From Betaproteobacteria bacterium TMED156 (GTDB lineage: Bacteria > Pseudomonadota > Gammaproteobacteria > Burkholderiales > Burkholderiaceae_A): 8,761 nt of DNA. Under the pieces are notes generated by a model. That model was not told the origin of the DNA and did no database searches. It saw only the letters and a program-made list of their open reading frames with translations. The stretch covers positions 1 to 8,761 of the forward strand of contig NHHF01000014.1 in assembly GCA_002171155.1 (NCBI GenBank), given 5' to 3'. A program made the position numbers and the translations under genes. This document shows, piece after piece, positions 1 to 7,320 of the stretch (positions within the stretch are counted from its first letter, which is position 1; every line of letters begins with the position of its first letter).

Positions 1-1
1 C

Positions 2-1333
2 CAACCATTAACTAGATCGGTTGTTTATCCAAGCTCACATTATGTAACCCCTAGAAATAAAGTTTTAAAAGCGATAGAAACTATTAAAGAAGAGTTAAAA
101 GACAGGAAAGAAACTCTTTTATCCACTGGAAAACTGTTAGAAGCCCAAAGAATTGAACAAAGGACTAAGTTTGATTTAGAAATGTTATATGAACTAGGAT
201 TTTGTAAAGGGATAGAAAATTACAGCCGGCATTTTTCTGGAACTAAACCGGGTCAACCACCTCCAACATTAATGGATTATCTACCTGTTGATGCTCTAGT
301 TTTCATTGATGAAAGTCACGTAACAGTTAGTCAAATCGGAGGTATGTACAAGGGAGACCGGGCAAGGAAGCAAACTTTGGTTGAATATGGATTTAGACTT
401 CCATCCGCCTTAGATAACAGACCTCTTCGTTACGATGAGTTTGAGCCAAAAATGAGGCAAACCGTTTTTGTATCTGCCACGCCTGCAGCGTATGAGCTTG
501 AAAAATCTGCCTCTGCCGTTATCGAACAAGTAGTTCGACCTACAGGAGTTTTGGATCCGATCATAGAAGTCAGACCCGCGAGTTCACAAGTTGATGATTT
601 GCTTTCCGAAATCAAAAGCAGGTCACAAAAAAAGAGCCGTGTTTTAGTAACTACATTGACTAAAAAAATGTCCGAAGATTTGTGTGAATATTTCTCTGAT
701 AATGATGTTAAGGTTCGTTACCTACATTCTGATATCGATACTGTTGAGAGGGTTGAGATTATCAGAGATCTGAGGTTGGGTGTTTTTGATGTTTTGATTG
801 GTATAAATTTGTTGAGAGAGGGTCTCGACATTCCTGAAGTTTCTTTAGTTGCAATACTTGATGCTGACAAAGAAGGATTTTTAAGGTCACAAAGAAGTTT
901 GATACAAACGATTGGAAGAGCAGCGAGAAATATCGAGGGCAAAGCAATCCTATACGCTGATAACGTAACTAAATCCATGGACCATGCAATAACTGAGACT
1001 ACCAGAAGACGAAAAAAACAAGAAAAATTTAATTTAGAAAATGGTCTTGTCCCTAAAATGGTTAACAAGAGCGTGAGAGAACTTATTGATGGCACTTCGC
1101 ATACAAATATTCAAAATTCTACAAAACCTAAATCTAATATTTATCAAGAAACCAAACTTCTGAAAAATGAAAAGTCGGTTTCAAAAGAACTTGCAAGACT
1201 CGAAAAAAAAATGCTTGAACATGCGAGGAATTTAGAGTTTGAGTTGGCTGCAAAAACAAGAGATGAATTAACACAGTTTAAAAGCAAGATTTTTCAGACC
1301 AAAAGCAATCCTTCTGATGGTATCACTTTATAA
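2..1333 (+). CDS. uvrB: UvrABC excinuclease subunit B, C-terminal two thirds (5' end outside window)
   Basis: UvrB is the damage-verifying helicase-like subunit of nucleotide excision repair. It is loaded by UvrA and then recruits UvrC for incision. The reading frame is open from base 2 with no start, so the gene enters from the left. 443 residues are present against about 670 in E. coli, so the N-terminal Walker A region is missing. Visible in order are SHYVTP (about 38-55), [30 protein letters not shown], the Walker B-type box DESH (308-319), [13 protein letters not shown], the helicase C-terminal half with [28 protein letters not shown], and motif [15 protein letters not shown] domain (about 1190-1300, [13 protein letters not shown]) that contacts UvrC closes the protein. 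An internal ATG at 182 is not the true start, because conserved sequence continues upstream of it. The stop is TAA at 1331-1333, and the next gene follows within about 35 bases, probably cotranscribed. The identity is near certain. Confidence 0.97.
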   Translation, partial: QPLTRSVVYPSSHYVTPRNKVLKAIETIKEELKDRKETLLSTGKLLEAQRIEQRTKFDLEMLYELGFCKGIENYSRHFSGTKPGQPPPTLMDYLPVDALVFIDESHVTVSQIGGMYKGDRARKQTLVEYGFRLPSALDNRPLRYDEFEPKMRQTVFVSATPAAYELEKSASAVIEQVVRPTGVLDPIIEVRPASSQVDDLLSEIKSRSQKKSRVLVTTLTKKMSEDLCEYFSDNDVKVRYLHSDIDTVERVEIIRDLRLGVFDVLIGINLLREGLDIPEVSLVAILDADKEGFLRSQRSLIQTIGRAARNIEGKAILYADNVTKSMDHAITETTRRRKKQEKFNLENGLVPKMVNKSVRELIDGTSHTNIQNSTKPKSNIYQETKLLKNEKSVSKELARLEKKMLEHARNLEFELAAKTRDELTQFKSKIFQTKSNPSDGITL

Positions 1334-1368
1334 ATTTAATCATTTGACAAAAAAGGAAATTAGTTGTG

Positions 1369-1911
1369 ATGAAGTACGTTATTAATAAAAAAAATGAGTT
1401 TTTCTTTGATTCAAATAACTTAAAAACAAGTGTTTTATTCGTTTGTATGGGAAATATCTGTAGATCACCAACAGCTGAGGAGGTATTTAGGACACTGGTA
1501 AATAAAATCGATTTACAAGAAAACATCATTATTGACTCAGCCGGAACTCACTCCTTTCATGAAGGGAAAAAAGTAGATGATAGAGCTAAGAAAATTGCAT
1601 TTAAAAGGGGTTACGATTTATCCCAGCATGAAGCCAGGATTGTTAGCAGTAGTGATTTCATAGACTTCGATTTAATATTAGCAATGGATTGGGATAATTT
1701 GGCGTTTCTCCAAAGGATGGCTCCTAGAGGTACAAACCACAAATTGCATCTTCTTATGAGATACGCCTCAAGCACAGAAGCAGCAACTGTCCCTGATCCA
1801 TATGGTGGTGGATCGAAAGAGTTTGATTTAGCTTTGAACTATATCGAGGATGCATGCGATGGACTTTGTGAGACGATTTGTAGAAGAGCTTCAATAAATG
1901 CTGCTGCTTAA
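1369..1911 (+). CDS. Low-molecular-weight protein tyrosine phosphatase
   Basis: This is a cytoplasmic phosphatase of the low-molecular-weight PTP family (relatives include Wzb, Etp and PtpA), which removes phosphate from phosphotyrosine through a cysteinyl-phosphate intermediate. The P-loop reads VCMGNICRSP, with nucleophile C26 and R32 (numbered from the ATG). The general acid lies in DPYGG at D143. DSAGTHSF and ILAMDWDN are also family-typical. The protein is 180 residues against about 150-160 usual. The excess is mainly an N-terminal extension of about 20 residues before the first beta strand, with no in-frame start closer to the core. GTG at 1366 directly precedes ATG at 1369. AAGGA at 1353-1357 sits 8 bases from the GTG and 11 from the ATG, so either could be used. 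The gene follows uvrB by about 35 bases and precedes the isc promoter. The physiological substrate cannot be told from sequence. No exopolysaccharide kinase gene lies nearby. Confidence 0.93.
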   Translation: MKYVINKKNEFFFDSNNLKTSVLFVCMGNICRSPTAEEVFRTLVNKIDLQENIIIDSAGTHSFHEGKKVDDRAKKIAFKRGYDLSQHEARIVSSSDFIDFDLILAMDWDNLAFLQRMAPRGTNHKLHLLMRYASSTEAATVPDPYGGGSKEFDLALNYIEDACDGLCETICRRASINAAA

Positions 1912-1932
1912 CAAAAACCCCTTAAAAATTAG

Positions 1933-1956
1933 GCAATTGAAACTCATTTCAATTGC
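1933..1956. repeat. Perfect inverted repeat, 10-bp arms and 4-base loop
   Basis: The arms gcaattgaaa (1933-1942) and tttcaattgc (1947-1956) are exact reverse complements around the loop ctca. The dyad sits just after the phosphatase stop and its right arm overlaps the presumed -35 region of the isc promoter. Rightward there is no T-run after it, so it is not a canonical rho-independent terminator for uvrB-phosphatase. Leftward the stem is followed by ctaatttttaag, a moderate T-tract, but no leftward gene is visible that would need it. It may be a weak terminator or mRNA 3'-end stabiliser, or a protein-binding site controlling isc. Confidence 0.6.
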
Positions 1957-1980
1957 GTCAGTCCTAAAACCTAGTATAAT
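1953..1980 (+). promoter_or_regulatory. Probable sigma-70 promoter of the isc operon
   Basis: A perfect -10 hexamer TATAAT lies at 1975-1980. The best -35 candidate, TTGCGT at 1953-1958, matches TTGACA only at its first three bases and stands 16 bases upstream. A weak -35 is common where a regulator controls output. The predicted transcript start near 1986-1988 gives a leader of about 33 bases before the iscR ATG at 2020. This is the only substantial intergenic region ahead of the operon. The -10 is clear, but the -35 assignment is tentative. Confidence 0.7.
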
Positions 1981-1990
1981 ACTCGGAAAT
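1966..1990 (+). promoter_or_regulatory. Candidate IscR type 1 operator overlapping the -10 box
   Basis: I aligned these 25 bases by eye to the E. coli type 1 IscR consensus as I remember it (ATAsyyGACtrwwwyAGTCrrsTAT). I count 18 of 25 positions compatible, best in the right half (tactcggaaat). The site covers the -10 hexamer and probable transcript start, so bound [2Fe-2S]-IscR would block RNA polymerase. That is the known negative feedback on isc in E. coli. The encoded IscR keeps the cluster ligands needed for type 1 binding. The match is imperfect in the left half (cctag instead of yyGAC), so confidence is moderate. Confidence 0.5.
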
Positions 1991-1992
1991 AA

Positions 1993-2007
1993 CTTTAATC
2001 ATTAAAG
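1993..2007. repeat. Short palindrome in the iscR leader next to the ribosome binding site
   Basis: ctttaat and attaaag are perfect 7-base arms around a single central C. The right arm runs into the Shine-Dalgarno sequence AAAGGGG (2004-2010), which is 9 bases from the iscR ATG. As RNA it could only form a weak A-U hairpin. As DNA it could be a small operator. It does not fit the IscR type 2 motif as I recall it. In AT-rich DNA it could be chance. Confidence 0.4.
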
Positions 2008-2019
2008 GGGAAAAAAGTT

Positions 2020-2487
2020 ATGAGGCTGACCACTAAAGGTAGGTTCGCTGTTACAGCAATGATTGATCTTGCGTTGAGAGAAGAGAAGGGCCCTGTTGCG
2101 CTAGCTAGAATAAGTGATAGGCAAAGTATTTCTCTATCTTATCTTGAGCAATTATTTGGAAGGTTGAGGAGGCATGAGCTCGTTAATTCATGTAGAGGAC
2201 CAGGTGGGGGATATCGTTTAGGTAGAATCTCATCTGATATTACAGTTGCTGATATTATTTATGCTGTTGATGAACCACTTGATGCAACTCAATGTGGTGG
2301 TAAGAAGAATTGCAATGGAGATCAAAAATGCATGACTCATGAGTTATGGGCTGCATTGAGTAGGCACATGGTCGATTTCCTGGATTCGGTTAGTTTGTAC
2401 GATCTAGTAATGGAACAACGAAGAAAATCTGTCAATCAAGAAGTGCCAAAAACTACTAAATCGCATGATTTAGTCTTTAAAGATTAA
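2020..2487 (+). CDS. iscR: Iron-sulfur cluster-sensing transcriptional regulator IscR
   Basis: IscR is an Rrf2-family DNA-binding protein. With a [2Fe-2S] cluster it represses the isc operon, and without it it still binds type 2 sites. The N-terminus [19 protein letters not shown] and the winged-helix segment [15 protein letters not shown] (38-51) followed by [10 protein letters not shown] (59-68) are nearly identical to E. coli. The cluster ligands are conserved at the same numbers: C92, C98, C104 and H107. An extra cysteine, C58, lies just before the wing (NSCRG), where I recall valine in E. coli. The length, 155 residues, is normal for the family. The ATG at 2020 has a strong Shine-Dalgarno (AAAGGGG at 2004-2010, 9-base spacing). 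It is the first gene of the isc operon and probably autoregulated through the site at 1966-1990. Confidence 0.97.
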   Translation: MRLTTKGRFAVTAMIDLALREEKGPVALARISDRQSISLSYLEQLFGRLRRHELVNSCRGPGGGYRLGRISSDITVADIIYAVDEPLDATQCGGKKNCNGDQKCMTHELWAALSRHMVDFLDSVSLYDLVMEQRRKSVNQEVPKTTKSHDLVFKD

Positions 2488-2517
2488 ATGAAAGAATTTT
2501 TATAAGTGAAAAATCTA

Positions 2518-3723
2518 ATGGAACCTATTTACTTGGACTATTCCGCCACTACACCTGTTGATTCACGTGTGGTTGAGTCGATGATGCCCTTTCTTACAAA
2601 CAGCTATGGTAACCCAGCTTCTAGAAGTCATAGTTTTGGTTGGACTGCGGAGCAAGCTATTGAAGAATCTAGGTTGCATGTAGCAAATTTAGTTGGTTGT
2701 GATCCTAGAGAATTAGTTTGGACTTCTGGTGCAACTGAATCCATCAATTTAGCTTTAAAGGGTGCCGCCCACTTTTACAAAGATAGAGGCAACCACATTA
2801 TTACCGTCAAAACAGAACATAAAGCAACTCTCGATGCTTGCAGAGAGCTTGAAAGAGAAGGATTTAATGTAACTTATCTTGATGTGTTGGATAATGGGTT
2901 GGTTGATTTGACCAATTTAGAGTCTAATATTAAGCCCGATACTATATTAGTCTCAGTTATGTTGGTTAATAATGAAATTGGAGTTATTCAAGACATAGAT
3001 AGTATTGGTGAGGTTTGTAGAGGAAAGAAAATAATTTTTCACGTTGACAGCGCACAGGCTACCGGAAAAGTGCCTATAAATTTAGAAGAACTCAAAGTTG
3101 ATCTTATGTCATTTTCCGCCCACAAAACCTACGGTCCCAAGGGAGTAGGTGCTTTATTTGTTAGACGCAAGCCAAGAGTCAGACTTCAGGCTCAGATTCA
3201 TGGAGGAGGTCATGAGCGAGGCATGAGGTCCGGTACTTTACCTACTCATCAAATAGTTGGAATGGGAAAAGCTTTTCAACTTGCCTCAGAAGAGATTCAG
3301 TCAGAAAATATTAAGATAAAAAAATTAAGAGACAAACTTTGGAATGGTTTAAATGAGATTGAATCTGTTTTTCTCAATGGGGATTTTAACCATAGAGTTC
3401 CTCATAATCTTAATGTTAGTTTTAACTTTGTTGAGGGTGAGAGTTTACTTATGGCGATAAAAGATATAGCAGTTTCATCTGGTTCCGCTTGTACAAGTGC
3501 TAGTTTAGAACCTTCATATGTTCTAAGAGCTCTTGGAAGAAGTGATGAACTTGCACATTCCTCAATAAGATTTTCAATTGGTCGATATACAACTGAAGAA
3601 CAAATCAATTTTACTATTAATTTGCTCAAGCACCAGGTAGCAAGGTTAAGAGAAATGTCACCACTATGGGAGATGTACAAAGATGGTATTGATTTGGATA
3701 CGATACAATGGGCTGCTCACTAA
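2518..3723 (+). CDS. iscS: Cysteine desulfurase IscS
   Basis: IscS is a PLP-dependent class V aminotransferase-fold enzyme. It turns L-cysteine into alanine and a cysteine persulfide that supplies sulfur to IscU, and in many bacteria also to tRNA thiolation. Landmarks are [10 protein letters not shown] at the N-terminus, [23 protein letters not shown] (histidine stacking on PLP), [19 protein letters not shown], the Schiff-base lysine in [10 protein letters not shown] (K203), and the catalytic loop [10 protein letters not shown] with nucleophile C325. The length of 401 residues and the C-terminus ending IQWAAH are typical. The start is uncertain. ATG at 2518 has a partial Shine-Dalgarno (taagtga, 2503-2509). 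GTG at 2506 would add MKNL and also fits related proteins, which carry a few residues before PIYLDYS. There is no terminator or promoter between iscR and this gene. Confidence 0.97.
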   Translation: MEPIYLDYSATTPVDSRVVESMMPFLTNSYGNPASRSHSFGWTAEQAIEESRLHVANLVGCDPRELVWTSGATESINLALKGAAHFYKDRGNHIITVKTEHKATLDACRELEREGFNVTYLDVLDNGLVDLTNLESNIKPDTILVSVMLVNNEIGVIQDIDSIGEVCRGKKIIFHVDSAQATGKVPINLEELKVDLMSFSAHKTYGPKGVGALFVRRKPRVRLQAQIHGGGHERGMRSGTLPTHQIVGMGKAFQLASEEIQSENIKIKKLRDKLWNGLNEIESVFLNGDFNHRVPHNLNVSFNFVEGESLLMAIKDIAVSSGSACTSASLEPSYVLRALGRSDELAHSSIRFSIGRYTTEEQINFTINLLKHQVARLREMSPLWEMYKDGIDLDTIQWAAH

Positions 3724-3756
3724 TTTATGAGAATTCAAACTAAGGAGAAGAGTTAA

Positions 3757-4137
3757 ATGGCATACAGTGATAAGGTAATTGATCATTATGAGAATCCACG
3801 AAATGTCGGGACTTTGGATAAAGATGCCCAAGACGTTGGAACCGGCATGGTTGGCGCCCCAGCCTGTGGAGATGTAATGAAACTCCAAATTAAAGTAAAT
3901 AAAAAGGGTGTTATTGAGGATGCTCGTTTCAAAACTTATGGATGTGGGTCAGCAATTGCCTCATCTTCTTTAATAACAGAGTGGGTTAAAGGCAAAACAA
4001 TTGATGAAGCTGTAAAAATACAAAATACTCAAATTGCTCATGAGCTCTCTCTGCCTCCTGTCAAGATACATTGTTCTATTCTTGCTGAAGATGCTATAAA
4101 AGCTGCCATTGATGATTACAAAAAAAAATCAGGTTAA
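3757..4137 (+). CDS. iscU: Iron-sulfur cluster scaffold protein IscU
   Basis: IscU is the scaffold on which [2Fe-2S] clusters are built from IscS sulfur, iron and Fdx electrons. It is 126 residues, close to the E. coli length. The three cluster cysteines and accessory ligands occupy the standard positions: C37 and D39 in [12 protein letters not shown]63 in [11 protein letters not shown], and H105/C106 in [16 protein letters not shown] at 99-103 is the known recognition motif for the chaperone HscA, and hscA is encoded downstream, so the pair should be functional. ATG at 3757 has a good Shine-Dalgarno (AAGGAG at 3742-3747, 9-base spacing). It lies 33 bases after iscS. The separate, strong ribosome binding site suits a product needed in large amounts. 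Nothing is missing or unusual. Confidence 0.98.
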   Translation: MAYSDKVIDHYENPRNVGTLDKDAQDVGTGMVGAPACGDVMKLQIKVNKKGVIEDARFKTYGCGSAIASSSLITEWVKGKTIDEAVKIQNTQIAHELSLPPVKIHCSILAEDAIKAAIDDYKKKSG

Positions 4138-4142
4138 GATAT

Positions 4143-4466
4143 ATGAGTGTCTCACTGTCAGAGAATGCTGCTAACCACGTAAAAAAAACAATTAAAAATC
4201 GTGGCAAAGGTTTGGGAATTAAAGTTGGTGTTAAAACTGCTGGCTGTTCGGGGTTAGCTTACAAGTTGGAATTTGTTGATAAACCGCTTGTAGGTGATAT
4301 CTCTTTTATCAGTTTTGGTATAAACATTTTTGTAGAACCCAAGAGCTTGCCATACATTGACGGTACAGAGTTGGATTTCGTCAAGGAGGGATTGAATGAA
4401 GGTTTTAAATTTGTTAATCCTAATGTTAAAGGCGAGTGTGGATGTGGTGAGTCATTCCAAGTGTGA
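4143..4466 (+). CDS. iscA: A-type iron-sulfur carrier protein IscA
   Basis: IscA is an A-type (HesB/YadR/YfhF) carrier that binds iron or clusters and passes them to target proteins, especially [4Fe-4S] enzymes. The 107-residue protein has the three invariant cysteines at C35 ([10 protein letters not shown]) and C99/C101 (GECGCGESF). It starts with the typical [13 protein letters not shown] and ends two residues after ESF. The ATG at 4143 is only 5 bases after the iscU stop and has no strong Shine-Dalgarno of its own, so translation is probably coupled to iscU. Its stop overlaps the start of hscB by 4 bases (GTGA). The location between iscU and hscB identifies it as IscA rather than ErpA or SufA. 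Confidence 0.96.
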   Translation: MSVSLSENAANHVKKTIKNRGKGLGIKVGVKTAGCSGLAYKLEFVDKPLVGDISFISFGINIFVEPKSLPYIDGTELDFVKEGLNEGFKFVNPNVKGECGCGESFQV

Positions 4467-5035
4467 CTAATTTTTCTCAAGAAAATTCTTTTAAAAACTA
4501 TTTTGAAATATTTGATCAACCGCTAGCTTTTGATATTGATTTTGATTCCGTTGAGCTTAAAAGAAAAAAAATGTTGCTAGCCGTTCATCCTGATAAATAT
4601 GTTGACGGATCCACTACTCAAAAGAGGTTGTCACTTCAGTGGACAACTAAAATAAATGAAGCATATGTGATATTGAAAGACCCAGCAAAGAGGGCAGTTT
4701 ACTTGTCCATGCTTTTAGGAAATCCAATTGACATAGAAAAATCAAGATTAGTTAATGTTGAGGTTCTTGAGCAACAAATGGAACTTAGAGATGAGTTAGC
4801 TGATGTTTCAAGTGATTTGAGTGACAAATTAGTTATTAAAGCTATTATTGAAAACCTAGAAAATTCTGCGTCTTTAATGTTTAAAGATTCTATTAACAAA
4901 ATCTCCGTTTTGTTCAAAAGTAATCCTGTTGAAAACAAAAGTTTATTTTTGAAAATAGAGGAAGAAATAAACATATGCCTTTTTGCTCAAAAATTTTTAT
5001 ACGACTGTGAACATGTAAAAAGGAGGTATATTTGA
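4463..5035 (+). CDS. hscB: Fe-S cluster co-chaperone HscB (J-domain protein, Hsc20)
   Basis: HscB is a type III J-protein that delivers IscU to HscA and stimulates its ATPase. The N-terminal J domain includes NYFEIFDQP and the diagnostic HPD tripeptide at 42-44 (AVHPDKY), then [18 protein letters not shown]. The C-terminal helical half (about 95-190) carries the IscU-binding segment with [11 protein letters not shown]. At 190 residues it is somewhat longer than E. coli HscB (171), with about 11 extra residues at the N-terminus. The start is GTG at 4463, overlapping the iscA stop by 4 bases. GGTGAG at 4446-4451 could serve as a ribosome site. The C-terminal part is clearly more diverged than the J domain, which is normal for this family. 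It also overlaps hscA by one base. Confidence 0.95.
   Translation: MTNFSQENSFKNYFEIFDQPLAFDIDFDSVELKRKKMLLAVHPDKYVDGSTTQKRLSLQWTTKINEAYVILKDPAKRAVYLSMLLGNPIDIEKSRLVNVEVLEQQMELRDELADVSSDLSDKLVIKAIIENLENSASLMFKDSINKISVLFKSNPVENKSLFLKIEEEINICLFAQKFLYDCEHVKRRYI
5021..5026 (+). promoter_or_regulatory. Consensus Shine-Dalgarno that fixes the hscA start
   Basis: AGGAGG lies inside the last codons of hscB, 8 bases before ATG at 5035. It favours the ATG over the TTG at 5032, which is in frame one codon earlier. The stop and start overlap as TGATG, the usual form of translational coupling between two proteins that work as a pair. Confidence 0.85.
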
Positions 5036-6960
5036 TGGCTTTACTACAAATTTCCGAACCTGATATTGCAGATTTTACACCGCAATCCAAATTTACAGTT
5101 GGCATAGATCTTGGAACTACTAATTCATTAATAGCAACTGTTGTAAACAAAAAAATTGTTTTTTACACTGATGAAAATAATAGTACTTTGGTGCCATCAA
5201 AAGTAAGTTACTCTTCTGATTCTCCTGTTCAGGTTGGTAATGATGTAAAAAAAATATCAAATACAAGTCATGATAGAACATTAGTTTCTTCTGTGAAACG
5301 ACTTATAGGAAAAGGACTTGATGACATTGATATTAATTTATTTCCCTATGAAATAGAAGAGGATACTTCAAAATCTGGAAACGGTGTTTTAATAAAAACT
5401 TGTAAAGGTAAAATTTCACCTGTAAAGGTTTCAAGTGATTTTTTGTTTTCTCTTAAAAAAAAGGCTGAGGTTTTTTTTGGTAATGAAATTGAAGATGCTG
5501 TAATAACTGTTCCAGCTTATTTTGATGAGAATCAGAGACAAGCAACAAAAGACGCAGCAAGATTAGCTGGCATCAATGTTTTGAGACTTATGAATGAGCC
5601 TACTGCAGCCTCTTTAGCTTACGGTCTTGAGTCCAACCGTACCGGAATATATGCTGTCTTTGATCTTGGAGGAGGTACATTTGATGTTTCTATTTTACGA
5701 TTGAGTAAAGGTGTTTTCGAAGTCCTCGCAACTGGAGGTGATTCTTGTCTTGGCGGAGATGATTTTGATCATGTCATTGTTAAATTTTGGTTAGATAATA
5801 AAAAAATTAACTTATCTGATCTTTCTAAAGATGAACTTAAATCTATTTTGCTGCTTGCGAGAAAAACTAAAGAAAGTTTGATGAGAATAAAAGACATCAA
5901 CAAAAATGTTAGTACTATCTGGAGAAACAATTCCGAAATTGAATTCTCTTTTGACATAACTGTAAATGATTTAACCCAAATAACATCTCATCTTGTCGAA
6001 AAGGCAATTTTTGCATGTAAGAAAACTATCCTTGATTCAAAAATAAACATCAAAGAAATTGATGACGTAATTTTGGTTGGAGGAGCAACTAGATTAAAGG
6101 ATATTTTCAAGGCCGTTACTAAATTATTTAAAAAAAAACCATTATCAACAATGAATCCTGATGAGGTTGTTGCAATGGGTGCTGCATTACAAGCTGATTT
6201 GCTGTCTGGTAACAGAAAAAGCGATGACGATTGGTTGCTCTTAGACGTTATTCCTCTTAGCCTAGGAATAGAAACTATGGGGGGGTTAGTTGAAAAGATT
6301 ATAGACAGAAACTCTTCTATACCCACCAATAGATCCCAAGAATTTACAACATTTAAAGATGGTCAAAGTTCAATGTCAATTCATATTCTTCAAGGTGAGA
6401 GAGATTTGGTTAAAGACTGCAGAAGTCTTGCTAGGTTTGAAATCAATGGAATTCCCCCTAGAGTAGCAGGATCAGCTAGAGTTGAAGTAACTTTCCAGGT
6501 TGATGCAGATGGACTTCTTTCTGTAACAGCAGAAGAAAAAACATCTGGAGTAAAAGCATCAATTCAAGTAAAACCGTCATATGGACTTACTGATGATGAA
6601 ATTACTGAAATGCTCAAAGATGGAATTCACAATGCATCTGAAGATAAAGATAATAGAGTCTTTAGAGAAGCTGTTTTAGAACTCAAAAGAACAATTTATG
6701 CTGTAGAGCAGGCTCTAATTGAGGATGCTGAATTGATGACCGAGGATGAACTAAACAAACTTAATTTAATTATTTTGGATTCAAAAAGTTTAGTCAAAAT
6801 TACTACTTCAAGTAAGAAAGCAATTGAAGCTGCTCATGAAAAGCTAAATTTCCTTTCCGACCCTCTTGTTGCTAGAAGAATGAATAAAGCGATTAGTAAT
6901 GCTATTGTTGGTAAGACAATTGATTCGGTTGGAAATCCAGATATTTTCAAAAGCAAATAA
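5035..6960 (+). CDS. hscA: Fe-S assembly Hsp70 chaperone HscA
   Basis: HscA is the specialised Hsp70 that binds the LPPVK motif of IscU and uses ATP, with HscB, to promote cluster transfer. The start MALLQISEP is the family signature. The nucleotide-binding domain shows GIDLGTTNS (23-31), [44 protein letters not shown] (from D210), GGDDFDH, and VGGATR (348-353). The interdomain linker LLLDVIPLS is at about 401-409. The substrate-binding domain includes [49 protein letters not shown] and [14 protein letters not shown], followed by a helical lid. The HscA-specific wording of these motifs separates it from DnaK. Its 641 residues are slightly more than E. coli (616). The ATG is chosen because of the AGGAGG 8 bases upstream and its one-base overlap with the hscB stop. 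The gene is complete and no key residue is missing. Confidence 0.97.
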   Translation: MALLQISEPDIADFTPQSKFTVGIDLGTTNSLIATVVNKKIVFYTDENNSTLVPSKVSYSSDSPVQVGNDVKKISNTSHDRTLVSSVKRLIGKGLDDIDINLFPYEIEEDTSKSGNGVLIKTCKGKISPVKVSSDFLFSLKKKAEVFFGNEIEDAVITVPAYFDENQRQATKDAARLAGINVLRLMNEPTAASLAYGLESNRTGIYAVFDLGGGTFDVSILRLSKGVFEVLATGGDSCLGGDDFDHVIVKFWLDNKKINLSDLSKDELKSILLLARKTKESLMRIKDINKNVSTIWRNNSEIEFSFDITVNDLTQITSHLVEKAIFACKKTILDSKINIKEIDDVILVGGATRLKDIFKAVTKLFKKKPLSTMNPDEVVAMGAALQADLLSGNRKSDDDWLLLDVIPLSLGIETMGGLVEKIIDRNSSIPTNRSQEFTTFKDGQSSMSIHILQGERDLVKDCRSLARFEINGIPPRVAGSARVEVTFQVDADGLLSVTAEEKTSGVKASIQVKPSYGLTDDEITEMLKDGIHNASEDKDNRVFREAVLELKRTIYAVEQALIEDAELMTEDELNKLNLIILDSKSLVKITTSSKKAIEAAHEKLNFLSDPLVARRMNKAISNAIVGKTIDSVGNPDIFKSK

Positions 6961-6970
6961 GAGACTTCGT

Positions 6971-7303
6971 GTGCCAAAGATTAAAATTTTAATACACCCT
7001 GAACTCTGTCCCCAGGAAAAAATTTTGGAAGCAAATACTGGTGACAATCTTTGCAAAGTGTTACTAAAAAATAATATTGATATTGAGCATGCATGTGAAA
7101 TGTCGAGAGCATGTACCACTTGTCACGTGATCATAAAAAAAGGATTTAAAAGTTTGGGTGAAGTCGAGGAAGATGAGGAGGATTTGCTAGATAGAGCTTG
7201 GGGTTTGCAATCTAATTCAAGACTTTCATGTCAAGTTTTAATTGGGGCTTCTGATTTGGAAGTAGAATTACCTCTTTACACCATAAACCACGCTAGAGAA
7301 TAA
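6971..7303 (+). CDS. fdx: ISC-type [2Fe-2S] ferredoxin
   Basis: Fdx is an adrenodoxin-like ferredoxin that gives electrons for sulfur reduction during cluster assembly on IscU. The 110-residue protein aligns end to end with E. coli Fdx: MPKIKILIHPELCP at the start, EDLLDRAWGL, and a C-terminus ending LYTINHARE. The cluster ligands are C42, C48, C51 (HACEMSRACTTCH) and C87 (SRLSCQ). The additional cysteine found at position 46 in E. coli is arginine here. The open frame reaches back to 6899, but the residues before 6971 overlap hscA and are unlike ferredoxin, so GTG at 6971 is taken. AAGAG at 6959-6963 precedes it by 7 bases. It lies 10 bases after the hscA stop, which makes it the last recognisable isc gene. 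No iscX follows. Confidence 0.96.
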   Translation: MPKIKILIHPELCPQEKILEANTGDNLCKVLLKNNIDIEHACEMSRACTTCHVIIKKGFKSLGEVEEDEEDLLDRAWGLQSNSRLSCQVLIGASDLEVELPLYTINHARE

Positions 7304-7320
7304 ATATAATCGATAAAAAA

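Noticed and set aside
718..1095. 125-codon open frame on the - strand inside uvrB
   Set aside because: It lies antisense to strongly conserved UvrB helicase motifs and its translation resembles no family. It is a shadow frame.
1344..1349. Perfect TTGACA upstream of the phosphatase gene
   Set aside because: No -10-like hexamer occurs 15-19 bases downstream. The next AT-rich stretch is too far away and lies inside the coding region.
1950..1970. A second IscR type 1 site around gcgtcagtcc
   Set aside because: Only AGTC matches well. The left half aligned at about 6 of 14 positions, close to random.
1990..2014. IscR type 2 site in the iscR leader
   Set aside because: GGGGAAAA resembles the right end of the motif, but the paired CC on the left and the TR positions are absent at the required spacing.
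2488..2505. Five-codon mini-frame (MKEFL) between iscR and iscS
   Set aside because: It starts immediately after the iscR stop, has no ribosome site of its own beyond coding sequence, and is too short to tell from chance. No leader-peptide features such as repeated codons are seen.
5988..6329. 113-codon open frame on the - strand inside hscA
   Set aside because: It is fully antisense to conserved HscA sequence (VGGATR and linker) with no supporting start signals.
7305..7310. TATAAT just before the TPR gene
   Set aside because: No -35 lies at proper spacing, and the transcript would start only a few bases before the ATG. In this AT-rich gap the hexamer is likely chance.
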